A DNA stretch of 64,000 nt from a bacterium (GCA_021790935.1 JAJYFL010000001.1:248001-312000); one strand, 5' to 3'. Shown: positions 1-8,995, counted from the stretch's first letter. A program made the numbers and translations. The notes: generated from the letters alone by a model not told the origin.

Positions 1-1
1 T

Positions 2-1786
2 CGCCCCGCGCCGGTCTTCGCGCTTGCGCAGTGGGGCGACGGCAGCGCGTTCGTCTCGTTTTTGCCGCAAGCGCCGTTGCCGGCGACGATCGTCGGCCTC
101 AAGCTCGATTCCGCCGTGGTACACGCGGGCGACGAGGTGCACGTGGTTGGCTTCGCGCGCTCGCGCGACGGCGCTCTTTTGAGACCGTCGCGCGGAACCG
201 CGCGCGTCGTCATCCTGCAGCGCGGCCAGCCGATCGCGCAATCGAACGCGCATCTCGATCCCGCCGGCGCCTTTGTAACGACGATGCGCATTCCACCGCG
301 CAGCCGCGCCGGCGACTACGCGGTGCTTGCGACCGTGGACGGCGCGACGGCCGGCACGACGCTGCACGTGGACGCCGATGCGGGCGGGTTGTTGCTCGAA
401 GTCGCCTCACGGTGCCGGTTCGCCTGCAATCCGAACGAGGACGTCCCATTGGTGGTGCGCGCGCTGCGCGAAGGCAGAGCCGCGCCCGACGTGACCGTGC
501 GCGTCGGGGTCATTCGCTCGCCGCACGTCTTTATCGGAACGCAGCCCGGCGCGACACCCTGGGGAACGACCAAGTGGTACGAAACCAGCGTGCGAACCGG
601 CGCGGACGGTACGGCGTTCGTTGCGATTCCGCACCCGACCGACGGGCTTGCCTCCACCTACGGCGTGCGGGTCGAATCCGGCGGCGCGACCGCGGTCACG
701 CGCGTCGTCGTGCCCACGGCGCCCGTCGCCCTGCGGCTGGTGCTGGACAGGGATCGCATGAGTTTGGGAACGCCGCTGGGCTTCGACGTGTCGGCGGACT
801 CGGTAGCGACGGGCAAGCCCGTCGGGCATCTGGCGGTGCGCGTGCAGTTGCTCCACGGCGCTTCGATCGCCGAGCAGACCGTCACGTTGGATGGAGGCGG
901 CTACGCGCGCGGGAGCTTTAGCTCGCCGCAGCTCGGCTCGAACCTCGCGATCGCCAGCACCGTCGTGGACGGCGCTACGGCGATGGACGCACAGCAAGTA
1001 CAGATCGTTCCGCAAGCGATGCAGGACCCGCAGCAGACCGATAGCGGAGACGTGCGCATCGAGCTCAACGAGAAGCGTTACGTTGCGAACGAGGAGATCC
1101 GGGTCACGGCCGTTGCGCGCGGCGCACAGGGCGACGCGCTCCTCACCTACGAGAGCGCCGAAGGCTCGCAGGCCCACGTCGTTCCGGTGCGCGACGGGCG
1201 GGCGTACGCAACGTTTCGAGCGGTGGATGCTCCGGGCACGCTGCAGATCGGCGCGGCATTCGTGCGCGGCGGCGGGCTCGTATGGAGCAGTACGCCGCTG
1301 CACGTCGACGCGGCGGGGCGCCCGATCTCCGCGCCGCTTCTTTTGAACGAGGGCTCGTACGCGCCGGGCGCACTCGCAACCTTGCGGCTCGCGGACCTCA
1401 AACCCGGCGCGGGCACGCTGGTCGTGCGCCTCACGCGCGGAGAGCCGAGCGGCTCCGCTTTGTTCGAGACCGCGCCCGATCTCCTTGCGATCGGAAGCAC
1501 GACGTCGCAGGATACGGCGCCGCCGGTTCCGTCGTGGCATCCGTGGGTCGATTCCACCGGCCATCACGCACAGGTCATGACCTTCGCAAGGCGCACGGCG
1601 CCGCCCCAAGATCTCACGCTGGCCGAAGCGGCCACGCAAAGCGTCTACTGGCGCGTCGAACGGCACGACGGCGATCGCATCGAGTTGCGCGTTCCGCGCG
1701 TCGCGGGCACCTATCTGGTATCGATCCTCGAGATCGACGACGACGGGCGCGTCGTGGCCGGCTCTTCGAAGTTGGTGGTGCGGTGA
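2..1786 (+). CDS. C-terminal part of a large secreted macroglobulin-like protein (partial at left edge)
   Basis: The frame is open from the left edge, so only the last 594 residues are visible; a TTG at 62 is just an internal codon. The visible part is a chain of beta-rich segments of about 100 residues, resembling macroglobulin (MG) domains: the stretch GLKLDSAVVHAGDEVHVVGF looks like the opening of an MG2-type domain of bacterial alpha-2-macroglobulins. I see no thioester CGEQ motif, so if it belongs to that family it is a thioester-less or truncated form. Such proteins are periplasmic or surface proteins thought to trap proteases or stabilise the envelope. The stop overlaps the polA start by one base (TGATG), implying co-transcription. 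Alternative: another Ig-like adhesin. The family call is moderate; the reality of the gene is certain from frame length. Confidence 0.6.
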   Translation, partial: RPAPVFALAQWGDGSAFVSFLPQAPLPATIVGLKLDSAVVHAGDEVHVVGFARSRDGALLRPSRGTARVVILQRGQPIAQSNAHLDPAGAFVTTMRIPPRSRAGDYAVLATVDGATAGTTLHVDADAGGLLLEVASRCRFACNPNEDVPLVVRALREGRAAPDVTVRVGVIRSPHVFIGTQPGATPWGTTKWYETSVRTGADGTAFVAIPHPTDGLASTYGVRVESGGATAVTRVVVPTAPVALRLVLDRDRMSLGTPLGFDVSADSVATGKPVGHLAVRVQLLHGASIAEQTVTLDGGGYARGSFSSPQLGSNLAIASTVVDGATAMDAQQVQIVPQAMQDPQQTDSGDVRIELNEKRYVANEEIRVTAVARGAQGDALLTYESAEGSQAHVVPVRDGRAYATFRAVDAPGTLQIGAAFVRGGGLVWSSTPLHVDAAGRPISAPLLLNEGSYAPGALATLRLADLKPGAGTLVVRLTRGEPSGSALFETAPDLLAIGSTTSQDTAPPVPSWHPWVDSTGHHAQVMTFARRTAPPQDLTLAEAATQSVYWRVERHDGDRIELRVPRVAGTYLVSILEIDDDGRVVAGSSKLVVR

Positions 1787-4428
1787 TGGCGGCGCAGCGA
1801 GCGCCACGTGCCGATAGCCTGATGCTGCTCGACACCTACGGCTTGGTCTACCGGGCGTTCTTTGCGCTTCCGTCTCTCTCGACGGCCGGCGGCGTGCCGA
1901 TCAACGCCGCCTACGGTTTCACGATGATGCTGAACAAGCTCGTCGGCGACGAACGCCCGAGCCACGTCGTCGCGGCCTTCGACAAAGGGTTGCCGGCCCA
2001 GCGAATCGCGATGTTTCGCGAATACAAAGCCCAGCGCGAGAAGATGCCCGACGAACTCCGCAGCCAGTTTGCGCTCGTGCGCAAGATCTTGCAGACCTAC
2101 CGCATTCCGATCTTCGAACAGGAAGGCGAGGAGGCCGACGACGTCATCGCGACGCTCGCGCGGCAGGCAGGCGAACTCGGAGAGCGCGTCGTCGTCGTAT
2201 CGGGCGACAACGATCTGCTGCAGATCGTCGACGAGCATACGAGCGTGCTTATGACGCGCCGGGGCATCAGCGATCTCGCCCGCTACGACGTCGCCGCGGT
2301 GCGCGAGCGCTACGAACTCGATCCGTCGCAGCTGCCCGACTACCGCGGTCTCAAAGGCGATCCGTCCGACAACCTCCCGGGCATCCCCGGCGTGGGTGAG
2401 AAGACCGCGATCAAGCTCATCAAAGCCGCCGGGACGCTCGACAACCTGGTGGAACATCCCGAACTCGCCGGCTCGCCGAAGTTACAGGCGCTGATCGAGC
2501 GGTACGGCGGCCAGGCGCAGGTTTGCCGCGACGTATCGGTGATCAAGAACGATCTCGCCGACGTAACGCTCGACTGGAACGGCGCGCGCTACGAGCCGCC
2601 CGGCAACGACGAGCTCTACCGCCTCTATGCGGAGCTCGAGTTCAAATCGCTCCTTGCCAAGCTGCGGCCGCCCGCGGAGATGCCGCTTTTCGGCGGTGCG
2701 GCGCCGAAGATCGAGGGCGCCTATCGCTCCTATGCTGCGGCGGCAGATCCGCCGGAGTTCGCATCGCTGGCGCAGGATCTGCTGGAACTCGGCCGCGCGG
2801 ACCGCTTGATGCTGGCGCTGCATGGGGACGAGGAGATCGGCATCTCGGCCGCTCCGGGATCGGGCATCGGCTTTCTCCTGGGGGCGCTTGCGAACGAGCC
2901 GGTGCGCTCGGCTTTCGCGGCGCTGTGGAGTGGGTCGCAGCGCCTCGGGGCGCACGATGCCAAGAACGTGCTCGAGGCGCTCCATGCGCGCGGTTTCGCG
3001 CCGCGGCCCTTCGCCGACGATACGATGATCGCCGCGCACCTTCTCGATCCGTCGCGATCGTTCGTCGCCGTCGGTGACGCCACGCACGACTTGCTCGCCA
3101 TGACGGCTGGCGGCGATGCGGCCTCCTCCGCCGACGCGGCGCTTCGCTCGATAGAACCGGCGCGCGCCGAACTGGCGGAGCGAGATCAGTTGAAGTTGTA
3201 CGAAGACGTCGAGGTTCCGTTGGCGCCGGTACTGGCTAAGATGGAATGGACCGGCATAGCGGTCGATCCGTCGAAACTCGAGGATCTGGCGGCCGAGTGC
3301 GATGCGGCGATCGTGCGCTTGCGGAACCAAATCTACGACTTTGCGGGAGAAGAGTTCAACGTCGGTTCCCCGCAGCAGCTGGGCGCCGTTCTTTTTGGGA
3401 AGCTTCGGATACCCGGCGGTAAGAAGACCAAGACCGGCTGGGCGACCGGCGTCGAAGTGCTTCAATCGCTCGCGCGCGAGTACCCGATCTGCGCGAAGGT
3501 GCTCGAGTACCGCGAGGTCACGAAACTCAAGAACACCTATATCGACGTGATCCCGCAACTGGTGAGCCCGGCGGATCGCCGGCTGCACACGGTCTTCAAT
3601 CAAACGGCGACGGCGACGGGCCGCTTAAGCTCGACGAATCCAAACCTGCAGAACGTTCCGGTACGCGGCGAGCTCGGGCGGCGCATTCGTAAGGCGTTCG
3701 TCGCGCCGGGCGACGCGTACGTCTTGCTCGCAGCGGATTACAGCCAGATAGAGCTGCGCTTGATGGCGCACCTCTCGGGCGACGAGGCGATGCGGCGCGC
3801 GTTCCACGAAGGCCGCGATATTCACGATTTTACGGCGCGCCAGATCTTTTCACTCGCACCCGAAGATACCGTCGACGCCAACCAGCGGCGCATGGCCAAG
3901 TCGGTGAACTTCGGGCTGCTCTACGGAATGTCCGATTTCGGGCTCGCGCAGCGCCTCGAGATCGGGCGCGCCGAAGCCAAGGAGATCACCACCGCTTACT
4001 TCGCCCGCTTCCCCGAGGTTCGCGCGTACGTCGAGCGGACGATCGAACGGGGACGCGATCTCGGCTACGTGACGACGCTCATGGGGCGGCGCCGCTATAT
4101 GCCGGGGCTGACGTCGAGCAACTATATGCTGCGCGCCGCCGCGGAACGCGAAGCCACCAACGCTCCGTTACAAGGGAGCGCGGCCGATCTCATGAAGCTG
4201 GCGATGGTGCGGATCGACGCGCGGCTGGCGCAGGCCGGGTACGACGCGCGCATGCTGCTTCAGATCCACGACGAGTTGATCTTCGAAGTGCGGCGCGAGC
4301 GGCTACGCGACGTCGCGCAAATGGTACGAGAGGAGATGGAGGGTGCCGCGAGCCTCTCCGTGCCGCTCGAGGTTACGTTGAAGGTGGGAAGCAACTGGTA
4401 CGACGTGGAGGTGTCGAACGATCTTTAG
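1786..4428 (+). CDS. polA: DNA polymerase I
   Basis: 880 residues, the usual length. It fills Okazaki-fragment and repair gaps and removes RNA primers. An N-terminal 5'-3' flap exonuclease domain (about residues 10-290) shows EGEEADDVIATLA, SGDNDLLQ and the helix-hairpin-helix GIPGVGEKTA. The middle domain (about 310-480) is degenerate: the DxE pair of the 3'-5' exonuclease is not visible where expected (LMLALHGDEEIG), so proofreading is probably lost, as in Taq and Bst enzymes. The polymerase domain has motif A DYSQIELRLMAHL (near 651), motif B RRMAKSVNFGLLYG (near 704) and motif C QIHDE (near 826). I take the ATG at 1786, which overlaps the upstream stop, rather than in-frame starts further up that lie inside the preceding gene. 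Confidence 0.97.
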   Translation: MAAQRAPRADSLMLLDTYGLVYRAFFALPSLSTAGGVPINAAYGFTMMLNKLVGDERPSHVVAAFDKGLPAQRIAMFREYKAQREKMPDELRSQFALVRKILQTYRIPIFEQEGEEADDVIATLARQAGELGERVVVVSGDNDLLQIVDEHTSVLMTRRGISDLARYDVAAVRERYELDPSQLPDYRGLKGDPSDNLPGIPGVGEKTAIKLIKAAGTLDNLVEHPELAGSPKLQALIERYGGQAQVCRDVSVIKNDLADVTLDWNGARYEPPGNDELYRLYAELEFKSLLAKLRPPAEMPLFGGAAPKIEGAYRSYAAAADPPEFASLAQDLLELGRADRLMLALHGDEEIGISAAPGSGIGFLLGALANEPVRSAFAALWSGSQRLGAHDAKNVLEALHARGFAPRPFADDTMIAAHLLDPSRSFVAVGDATHDLLAMTAGGDAASSADAALRSIEPARAELAERDQLKLYEDVEVPLAPVLAKMEWTGIAVDPSKLEDLAAECDAAIVRLRNQIYDFAGEEFNVGSPQQLGAVLFGKLRIPGGKKTKTGWATGVEVLQSLAREYPICAKVLEYREVTKLKNTYIDVIPQLVSPADRRLHTVFNQTATATGRLSSTNPNLQNVPVRGELGRRIRKAFVAPGDAYVLLAADYSQIELRLMAHLSGDEAMRRAFHEGRDIHDFTARQIFSLAPEDTVDANQRRMAKSVNFGLLYGMSDFGLAQRLEIGRAEAKEITTAYFARFPEVRAYVERTIERGRDLGYVTTLMGRRRYMPGLTSSNYMLRAAAEREATNAPLQGSAADLMKLAMVRIDARLAQAGYDARMLLQIHDELIFEVRRERLRDVAQMVREEMEGAASLSVPLEVTLKVGSNWYDVEVSNDL

Positions 4429-4438
4429 CACGCTGGCG

Positions 4439-4858
4439 ATGGCCGTTCGGCTGGCGGCTTTCAAGCCGACGGCGACGGTCGCCGCGCCCAAGGCGACGCT
4501 TCGCGTTGCGGTTGCCGATACCGATCGGTCGCGCGAACGCGGGCTGATGGGCGTCGCCGTATTGCCGGCGCACGCGGGCATGGTCTTCGTTTTCGATGCG
4601 GATGGGCCGGTCCAATTCTGGATGAAGAACACGCTGATTCCACTCGACATGGTCTTCGTGAGCGCGCACGGTACGGTGCGCTCGGTTGCGTCCTGGGTTC
4701 CGACCGTGCCCCCCACGACCCCCGACGACCGGATCCCGCGCCGCGATGGGGTAGGGAAGTACGTCATCGAACTCAACGCCGGCGAAGCCGCTAGAGACGG
4801 CATCGTGCCGGGCGCGAAGATCGGCGGAATCACGCGCTTAACTCCGCCAGCCTCCTAG
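4439..4858 (+). CDS. DUF192 family protein
   Basis: 139 residues. DUF192 proteins are small, often exported all-beta proteins of unclear function, commonly found as stand-alone genes in bacteria and archaea. The family signature is plain: RSRERGLMGV near the start of the domain, then FWMKNTLIPLDMVFV near residue 60 and the PRRDGVGKYVIELNAG stretch near the end. The ATG at 4439 is 10 bases after polA; no better start lies upstream in frame. No clear signal peptide is present, which is unusual as many relatives are lipoproteins or secreted. The last codons (RLTPPAS and stop) coincide with one arm of a palindromic repeat also found at 16.8 kb, so the native C-terminus may have been altered by that element. 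Confidence 0.85.
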   Translation: MAVRLAAFKPTATVAAPKATLRVAVADTDRSRERGLMGVAVLPAHAGMVFVFDADGPVQFWMKNTLIPLDMVFVSAHGTVRSVASWVPTVPPTTPDDRIPRRDGVGKYVIELNAGEAARDGIVPGAKIGGITRLTPPAS

Positions 4859-4859
4859 G
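4836..4859. repeat. Solitary arm of the palindromic repeat found at 16773-16898
   Basis: GCTTAACTCCGCCAGCCTCC and the following TAGG match the arm of the 126-bp palindrome at 16.8 kb with one mismatch in the first 21 bases (C for A). It forms the 3' end and stop codon of the DUF192 gene. No second arm was seen nearby, so this is either a remnant or a half-site. Confidence 0.55.
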
Positions 4860-4864
4860 ACGCC

Positions 4865-5677
4865 GTGCCGGAACTTCCCGAAGTCGAGACCATCGCGCGC
4901 GGACTGCGCGCGAAGATCGTCGGCAAGACGATCGCTCGCGTGCAGGTTCGCCTTGCCAAGGTCGCCGTCGCACCCGCCGGGGTCGACTTTTCGCGCACCC
5001 TGGCCGGCGAGCGCATCGTTGGGGTCGCGCGGCGCGGGAAATACGTGGTTCTAGAACTGGTTTCGGGGCGGTCCCTGGTTACGAGCCTGCGCATGACGGG
5101 CCGTCTGCTCGTCGCGGGTGCCGGGGGATCTCCGCATCCCCACACGCACCTGACCCTGTGCTTCGGTGACGGCGACCGGCTCGCGTTTGCCGACGTCCGG
5201 CAGTTCGGCCGCATGCGGCTGGTTGGGCCGGGAGAGGCGTGGGACGCGGCCTTGGGCGTCGAGCCGCTGGGTGGGGACTTTACTCCTGAGCGCTTTATCG
5301 GTATGCTTGCGGGGCGGACGACGCCGATCAAGGCTTTTCTCCTCGATCAGCGGCGCATTGCCGGTGTAGGTAATATCTACGCCTGCGAGGCGCTCTGGAA
5401 GGCTCGGATTCGTCCGGGCGCGCCCGCGAAATCGCTCACGAAACCGGCGATTCGCCAGCTTCACCGCTGCCTCGTGGACGTTCTCAACCGCGCGATCGAG
5501 ATGCGCGGGAGCAGCGTCGACGACTACGTGGATGCGGATGGACGCAAGGGTGGTTTCCAGAACGTCCTCTCGGTCTACGGAAAGCTCGGCGAGCCGTGCG
5601 ACCGGTGCGGCCGCCCGATCGTCCGCACGGTCCTCGGGCAGCGGGGAACGTGGTGGTGCCGGGGCTGTCAACGGTAA
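4865..5677 (+). CDS. mutM: Formamidopyrimidine-DNA glycosylase
   Basis: 270 residues, standard for Fpg/MutM. It excises 8-oxoguanine and formamidopyrimidines and nicks the abasic site. The start is GTG, giving MPELPEVETIARGL, in which Pro2 is the Schiff-base nucleophile and Glu3 the catalytic acid. RRGKYVVLEL carries the conserved lysine near 57. The helix-two-turn-helix is at LLDQRRIAGVGNIYACEAL (about 160-178) and the C-terminal zinc finger is CDRC ... CRGC (about 247-268). It follows DUF192 by six bases in the polA-mutM run, which makes a DNA-repair operon. The Fpg group is favoured over Nei because of the PELPE N-terminus and the lysine after RRG. Confidence 0.96.
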   Translation: MPELPEVETIARGLRAKIVGKTIARVQVRLAKVAVAPAGVDFSRTLAGERIVGVARRGKYVVLELVSGRSLVTSLRMTGRLLVAGAGGSPHPHTHLTLCFGDGDRLAFADVRQFGRMRLVGPGEAWDAALGVEPLGGDFTPERFIGMLAGRTTPIKAFLLDQRRIAGVGNIYACEALWKARIRPGAPAKSLTKPAIRQLHRCLVDVLNRAIEMRGSSVDDYVDADGRKGGFQNVLSVYGKLGEPCDRCGRPIVRTVLGQRGTWWCRGCQR

Positions 5678-5745
5678 CCGCCACACGACCAACGGCGACA
5701 GATACGACAACGAATAAAATTCAAACGAAGGTAGGAACTTTTACC

Positions 5746-6918
5746 ATCTCTACGACTGAAATAGCACCGGCACACCACGAAGAAGAGGATCAACTCGCAT
5801 TCGAACAGCGTCTCTACGAAGAGTCGCTCAAGGTCCTCGACGAAGGTCAGGTTCTGACCGGCGTCATCGTTCAAAAAGACAAAGACGAATTGCTCGTCGA
5901 CATCGGGGGCAAATCCGAAGGCAGCCTCCCATTCCGCGAACTCTCGCTCGCGATCGATCCCAAGGAACTCAAGGTCGGCGACACCCTCGAAGTCATGATC
6001 CATCGGATCGACGACAACGATGGTACGCTCTTCCTTTCGGAGCGCCGGGCGCGCGCGCTGAAGACCTGGGAGAAGGTCATCGAGTCGCACGACCACGATG
6101 AGGTGATCGAGGCGACCGTGACGCAGGTCGTAAAGGGCGGGGTGCTCGTCGATCTCGGCATGCGCGGCTTCGTGCCCGCATCGCAGATCCGCCGGCAGCC
6201 CGTGGGCAACCTCGACGAACTCGTCGGCCGGAAGCTTCGCCTCAAGGTTATCGACCTCGACCACAAGCGCCACCGCGTGGTGCTCTCGCAACGCCTCGTA
6301 CTCGAAGAGGAGCTCAACGCCAAAAAGCAAGAGCTGCTCGGAACGCTGGAAGTCGGACAGATTCGCGAAGGCGTCGTCGTCCGTCTAGCCGAGTTCGGTG
6401 CGTTCGTCGATCTCGGCGGCATCGATGGTTTGATTCACAACAGCGAGCTCAGCTACGCGCGCATCAAGCATCCCTCCGAAGCGGTGAAGATCGGCGACGT
6501 CGTCAACGTAGAGATCATGAAGTTCGACCCGGATGCCAAGAAAGTAAGCCTTTCGCTGAAACACGCGCTGCCCGATCCGTGGGACGAGCACGCGCACAAT
6601 CTCTACGAGACCAACGCAATGACGGCGCAGGTCGTCAAGGTCACGCCAAACTATCTGCTGGTGGAGATCGTGCCGGGCGTGCTCGCGATGATCCCGAAGG
6701 GCGAGTTCGATCCGGGCGCGCAGTTCAGCCCCGGCCAAGAGGTCGAGGTTACCTTGCTGACCATCAACCAGTCGACGCGCCGCATCACCGCGTCGATCCA
6801 GCACGTGGCCGACATTCCGCCCGAAGAGATCGAGAAGTACGTCGTCGACGAGGACGTTCCGCTGGGGACGATCGCCGACTCCGAGCCGCCCTCCGCCGTG
6901 GAAGCACTCCCCGAGTAA
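5746..6918 (+). CDS. rpsA: 30S ribosomal protein S1 homologue (four S1 domains)
   Basis: An RNA-binding protein that helps the 30S subunit engage mRNA. Four S1/OB domains follow one another, each with the usual G-x-V core: GVIVQKDKDELLVDIGGKSE, ATVTQVVKGGVLVDLGMRGF, GVVVRLAEFGAFVDLGGIDG and AQVVKVTPNYLLVEIVPG; this matches the shorter S1 of many non-proteobacteria. The start is a problem. The frame has no ATG, GTG or TTG between the GTGs at 5650-5656 (inside mutM) and the first domain. An ATC at 5746 sits 9 bases after AAGGTAGGA and would give MSTTEIAPAHHEEEDQ (390 residues). The segment before it reads as Thr-rich, non-protein-like sequence. I favour ATC; GTG 5650 (422 residues) is the fallback. 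Confidence 0.9.
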   Translation: MSTTEIAPAHHEEEDQLAFEQRLYEESLKVLDEGQVLTGVIVQKDKDELLVDIGGKSEGSLPFRELSLAIDPKELKVGDTLEVMIHRIDDNDGTLFLSERRARALKTWEKVIESHDHDEVIEATVTQVVKGGVLVDLGMRGFVPASQIRRQPVGNLDELVGRKLRLKVIDLDHKRHRVVLSQRLVLEEELNAKKQELLGTLEVGQIREGVVVRLAEFGAFVDLGGIDGLIHNSELSYARIKHPSEAVKIGDVVNVEIMKFDPDAKKVSLSLKHALPDPWDEHAHNLYETNAMTAQVVKVTPNYLLVEIVPGVLAMIPKGEFDPGAQFSPGQEVEVTLLTINQSTRRITASIQHVADIPPEEIEKYVVDEDVPLGTIADSEPPSAVEALPE

Positions 6919-6952
6919 CGGTTTTCGGCAGGCACGAGCGTGCCGCACGGCG

Positions 6953-7537
6953 ATGGGCGTACGCATAGGGCTCACGGGGGGGATCGGTTCGGGGAAGAGC
7001 GAGGTTGCGCGCCTGCTCGAGTCGTTCGGCGCCTTTCTCATCGATACGGACCTCCTTGCGCGCGAAGCCGTCGCGCCCAACAGCGACGGCCTGCTCCAGA
7101 TAGCCCATTGCTGGCCGCAGGTCGTGCGCGAAGGCGTCCTGGACCGTTCGGCGCTGGCCGAGATCGTCTTCCGCGATCCCGGAGCGCTCGCGCGGCTCAA
7201 CGAGATCGTGCATCCCCACGTACGGCGCCTCGCCGCCGAGCGCGAGCGGTTCGCGAAGCCCGGACAGCCCATCGTTCATATCGTTCCGCTGCTCTTCGAG
7301 ACCGGGTACGCCGATTTGGTCGACAAGTCCATCGTCGTTACGGCATCGCAGGAGCAGCGCATCGCGCGCGTCGTCCGGCGCGATCGCGCCGGCGAAGAGC
7401 TGATCCGCGCGCGCATCGCGGCGCAGATCGATCCGGACGTGGCGCGCGCGCGCGCCGATTACGTCATCGAGAACGACGGCGATCTCGAGCGCTTGCGCGA
7501 GCGCACCAAAGCCGTGTACGAAGCGATCTTACGATGA
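6953..7537 (+). CDS. coaE: Dephospho-CoA kinase
   Basis: 194 residues. It phosphorylates the ribose 3'-OH of dephospho-CoA, the last step of coenzyme A synthesis. The P-loop GLTGGIGSGKSEVARLL is at residues 6-22, DTDLLAREAV provides the catalytic Asp region (about 31-40), and VPLLFETGYADLVD is the family-typical lid region. The ATG at 6953 is used; it lies 34 bases after rpsA. The C-terminus overlaps the convergent gene downstream by 9 bases. Confidence 0.95.
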   Translation: MGVRIGLTGGIGSGKSEVARLLESFGAFLIDTDLLAREAVAPNSDGLLQIAHCWPQVVREGVLDRSALAEIVFRDPGALARLNEIVHPHVRRLAAERERFAKPGQPIVHIVPLLFETGYADLVDKSIVVTASQEQRIARVVRRDRAGEELIRARIAAQIDPDVARARADYVIENDGDLERLRERTKAVYEAILR

Positions 7538-8134
7538 CGTACCGCGAGCTGCCGAACGGAGGTTGCGGTTCCCGAGCGTGCGCGCGAAGTCGACGAACTC
7601 CGCATCTGCCATTTTGCTGAAACGAGCCTCCGCCGCGGCTCCGAAGCGTGCGGTTATATCGCGCGTCACCTGATGGGCGACTCTCGGCGTTAGCGCCGTA
7701 CCGAGCATACGCCCGAACGAGAACGTATCGTGGCCCGACGTTCCGGCTTTAACGAGGGCGAGCGCAAGAGTCTTGCCCGCAAGCGAAGCCGGCGGTGGGA
7801 ACCCGACGTTGTCCTGGCCGGCACGCTGCCACGCGTCGTTGACGGCGAAATCGTAGATATTTACGAAACGGTTAAGGTTACGTGCCCCGTACGCTCGGCG
7901 TAACCGAACGAATTCGTGCTGCACGGTGCGTTGACCGAACATCGCCTCGGAAGCGCGTACCGACGAAAAACTGCCCGGGCCGCCGCCCGCGTCCACGAAC
8001 GCGGAGCCGACGCTTAGCATGGGTGGCTCGCCTGCGGAAGCGGCCGCCGCAGTCGCAGCGGTGATGAGGCCGAAACCCGCGACCATGGCAGCGGTCGCTG
8101 CCAGGGAGCGAAGCTTGTGGAACGGTGTATTCAT
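7529..8134 (-). CDS. Secreted protein of unknown function
   Basis: 201 residues with a Sec-type signal peptide (MNTPFHKLRSLAATAAMVAG, Ala-rich cleavage region around residue 33). I chose the ATG at 8134 over one at 8158 because an AGGAG lies 8 bases before it. The mature part has no motif I recognise; it contains an Arg- and aromatic-rich helix-like stretch (TVQHEFVRLRRAYGARNLNR) and ends in a low-complexity tail. It stands between coaE (convergent) and a BsuPI-like protein on the same strand, which may share its transcript. Function unknown. Confidence 0.75.
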   Translation of the reverse strand: MNTPFHKLRSLAATAAMVAGFGLITAATAAAASAGEPPMLSVGSAFVDAGGGPGSFSSVRASEAMFGQRTVQHEFVRLRRAYGARNLNRFVNIYDFAVNDAWQRAGQDNVGFPPPASLAGKTLALALVKAGTSGHDTFSFGRMLGTALTPRVAHQVTRDITARFGAAAEARFSKMADAEFVDFARTLGNRNLRSAARGTSS

Positions 8135-8166
8135 GGATCTCACTCCTATCGATTGCAATGAGCCTC

Positions 8167-8880
8167 TTATTCCGCGTTGTTCTGCAGAGGTAAACCTTGC
8201 GCCACAGGAGCGAGGGGTGCGGAGCGCATGACGTCGAGGAGCAGCGCTCCGCTGCGGAGGCGGACGACGTAGCCGCGCACCACGACGGGCGTACCCTGCG
8301 GCGTGGCCGGCAGACGCCGCGAGAGTGCGATCGAGCCGCTGCCATCGCGCAGCGAGGTTCCTCCTGCGACGACCGAGCCCGCGGTCGTTACTTGGTCCTT
8401 ACCGGCGAAATGACTCAGAGCCGCGATCGGAAGTGGTGGAGCGAACCTTACGACGACGCGTTCGCTTGCGGCGTACCGCTCGTCGAGCAGTCGTACGCGC
8501 AGCGTATAGACCCCCGGCGCAACGCTCCGGCCGCCGGCGGTTTCGTTCCAGACATAGGTGCCGAGCGTCGTGAGATGGGGTGCGATCTCCCGCGTATGGG
8601 CGATCGCCACCGCGCGGTTGGCTGCAGCGTAGTCCCACACGACGGTCTTCCCCGAGAGCACCTGGATATCGTAGAGGTTCGAGGTCGGAAAGCGCGCGAG
8701 TAACGGTCCGTTGGTGCGATTATCTACGGAGATCGTGACGGCGAGGGCGCCGAGCAGATCGTACGAGTTGCGATTGAGGTTGACGCGAATCGAGATCGGA
8801 CCGGAGGCGCCGAGAAGAACGGCGGCTGCCAGGAACGCCGGCACGAAGGAGCCGCGCACCGGCGCGCTGGTACGGGCCAT
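8167..8880 (-). CDS. Exported protein with BsuPI-like (proteinase-inhibitor fold) domain
   Basis: 237 residues from the ATG at 8880. The N-terminus has a hydrophobic export segment (FVPAFLAAAVLLGASG, about residues 12-27). Residues about 30-140 resemble the BsuPI domain family: NRNSYDLLGALAVTISVDNR, then SNLYDIQVLSGKTVVWDYA, then LTTLGTYVWNETAGG and APGVYTLRVRL, a beta-sandwich pattern with the Y-D-I-x-V and G-x-Y-T signatures. The C-terminal part (RLPATPQGTPVVVRGYVVRL) is an additional beta segment. In other bacteria this domain is used as a protein-binding module, and inhibition of a protease is not established here. It is divergent from the KGG genes. Confidence 0.65.
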   Translation of the reverse strand: MARTSAPVRGSFVPAFLAAAVLLGASGPISIRVNLNRNSYDLLGALAVTISVDNRTNGPLLARFPTSNLYDIQVLSGKTVVWDYAAANRAVAIAHTREIAPHLTTLGTYVWNETAGGRSVAPGVYTLRVRLLDERYAASERVVVRFAPPLPIAALSHFAGKDQVTTAGSVVAGGTSLRDGSGSIALSRRLPATPQGTPVVVRGYVVRLRSGALLLDVMRSAPLAPVAQGLPLQNNAE

Positions 8881-8930
8881 CGGTTTGAGGTGCGTCGAGA
8901 TCACGCTTGGATAGTCCTGTCTGCCCCGTC

Positions 8931-8955
8931 GTTTAGCAAGCGGTCGTATGGGTAA
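8931..8955 (+). promoter_or_regulatory. Sigma-B-like general stress promoter
   Basis: GTTTAG (8931-8936), a 13-base spacer and GGGTAA (8950-8955) match the sigma-B/sigma-F class consensus (GTTTAA, 12-15 bases, GGGTAT). It lies 40 bases before the first KGG gene, whose Bacillus relative GsiB is a sigma-B target. Confidence 0.55.
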
Positions 8956-8995
8956 TTGGGTCCTAGACATATTCTCTATAGAGGTGCGAAACCAC

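Noticed and set aside
62-64. TTG as start of the first gene
   Set aside because: The frame is open to the window edge, and the upstream residues (ALAQWGDGSAFVSF) fit the protein, so the gene is cut by the edge.
8948-8995. Upstream ATG for the first KGG protein
   Set aside because: It would overlap the promoter -10 and adds residues unlike the family; ATG 8996 has a ribosome site.
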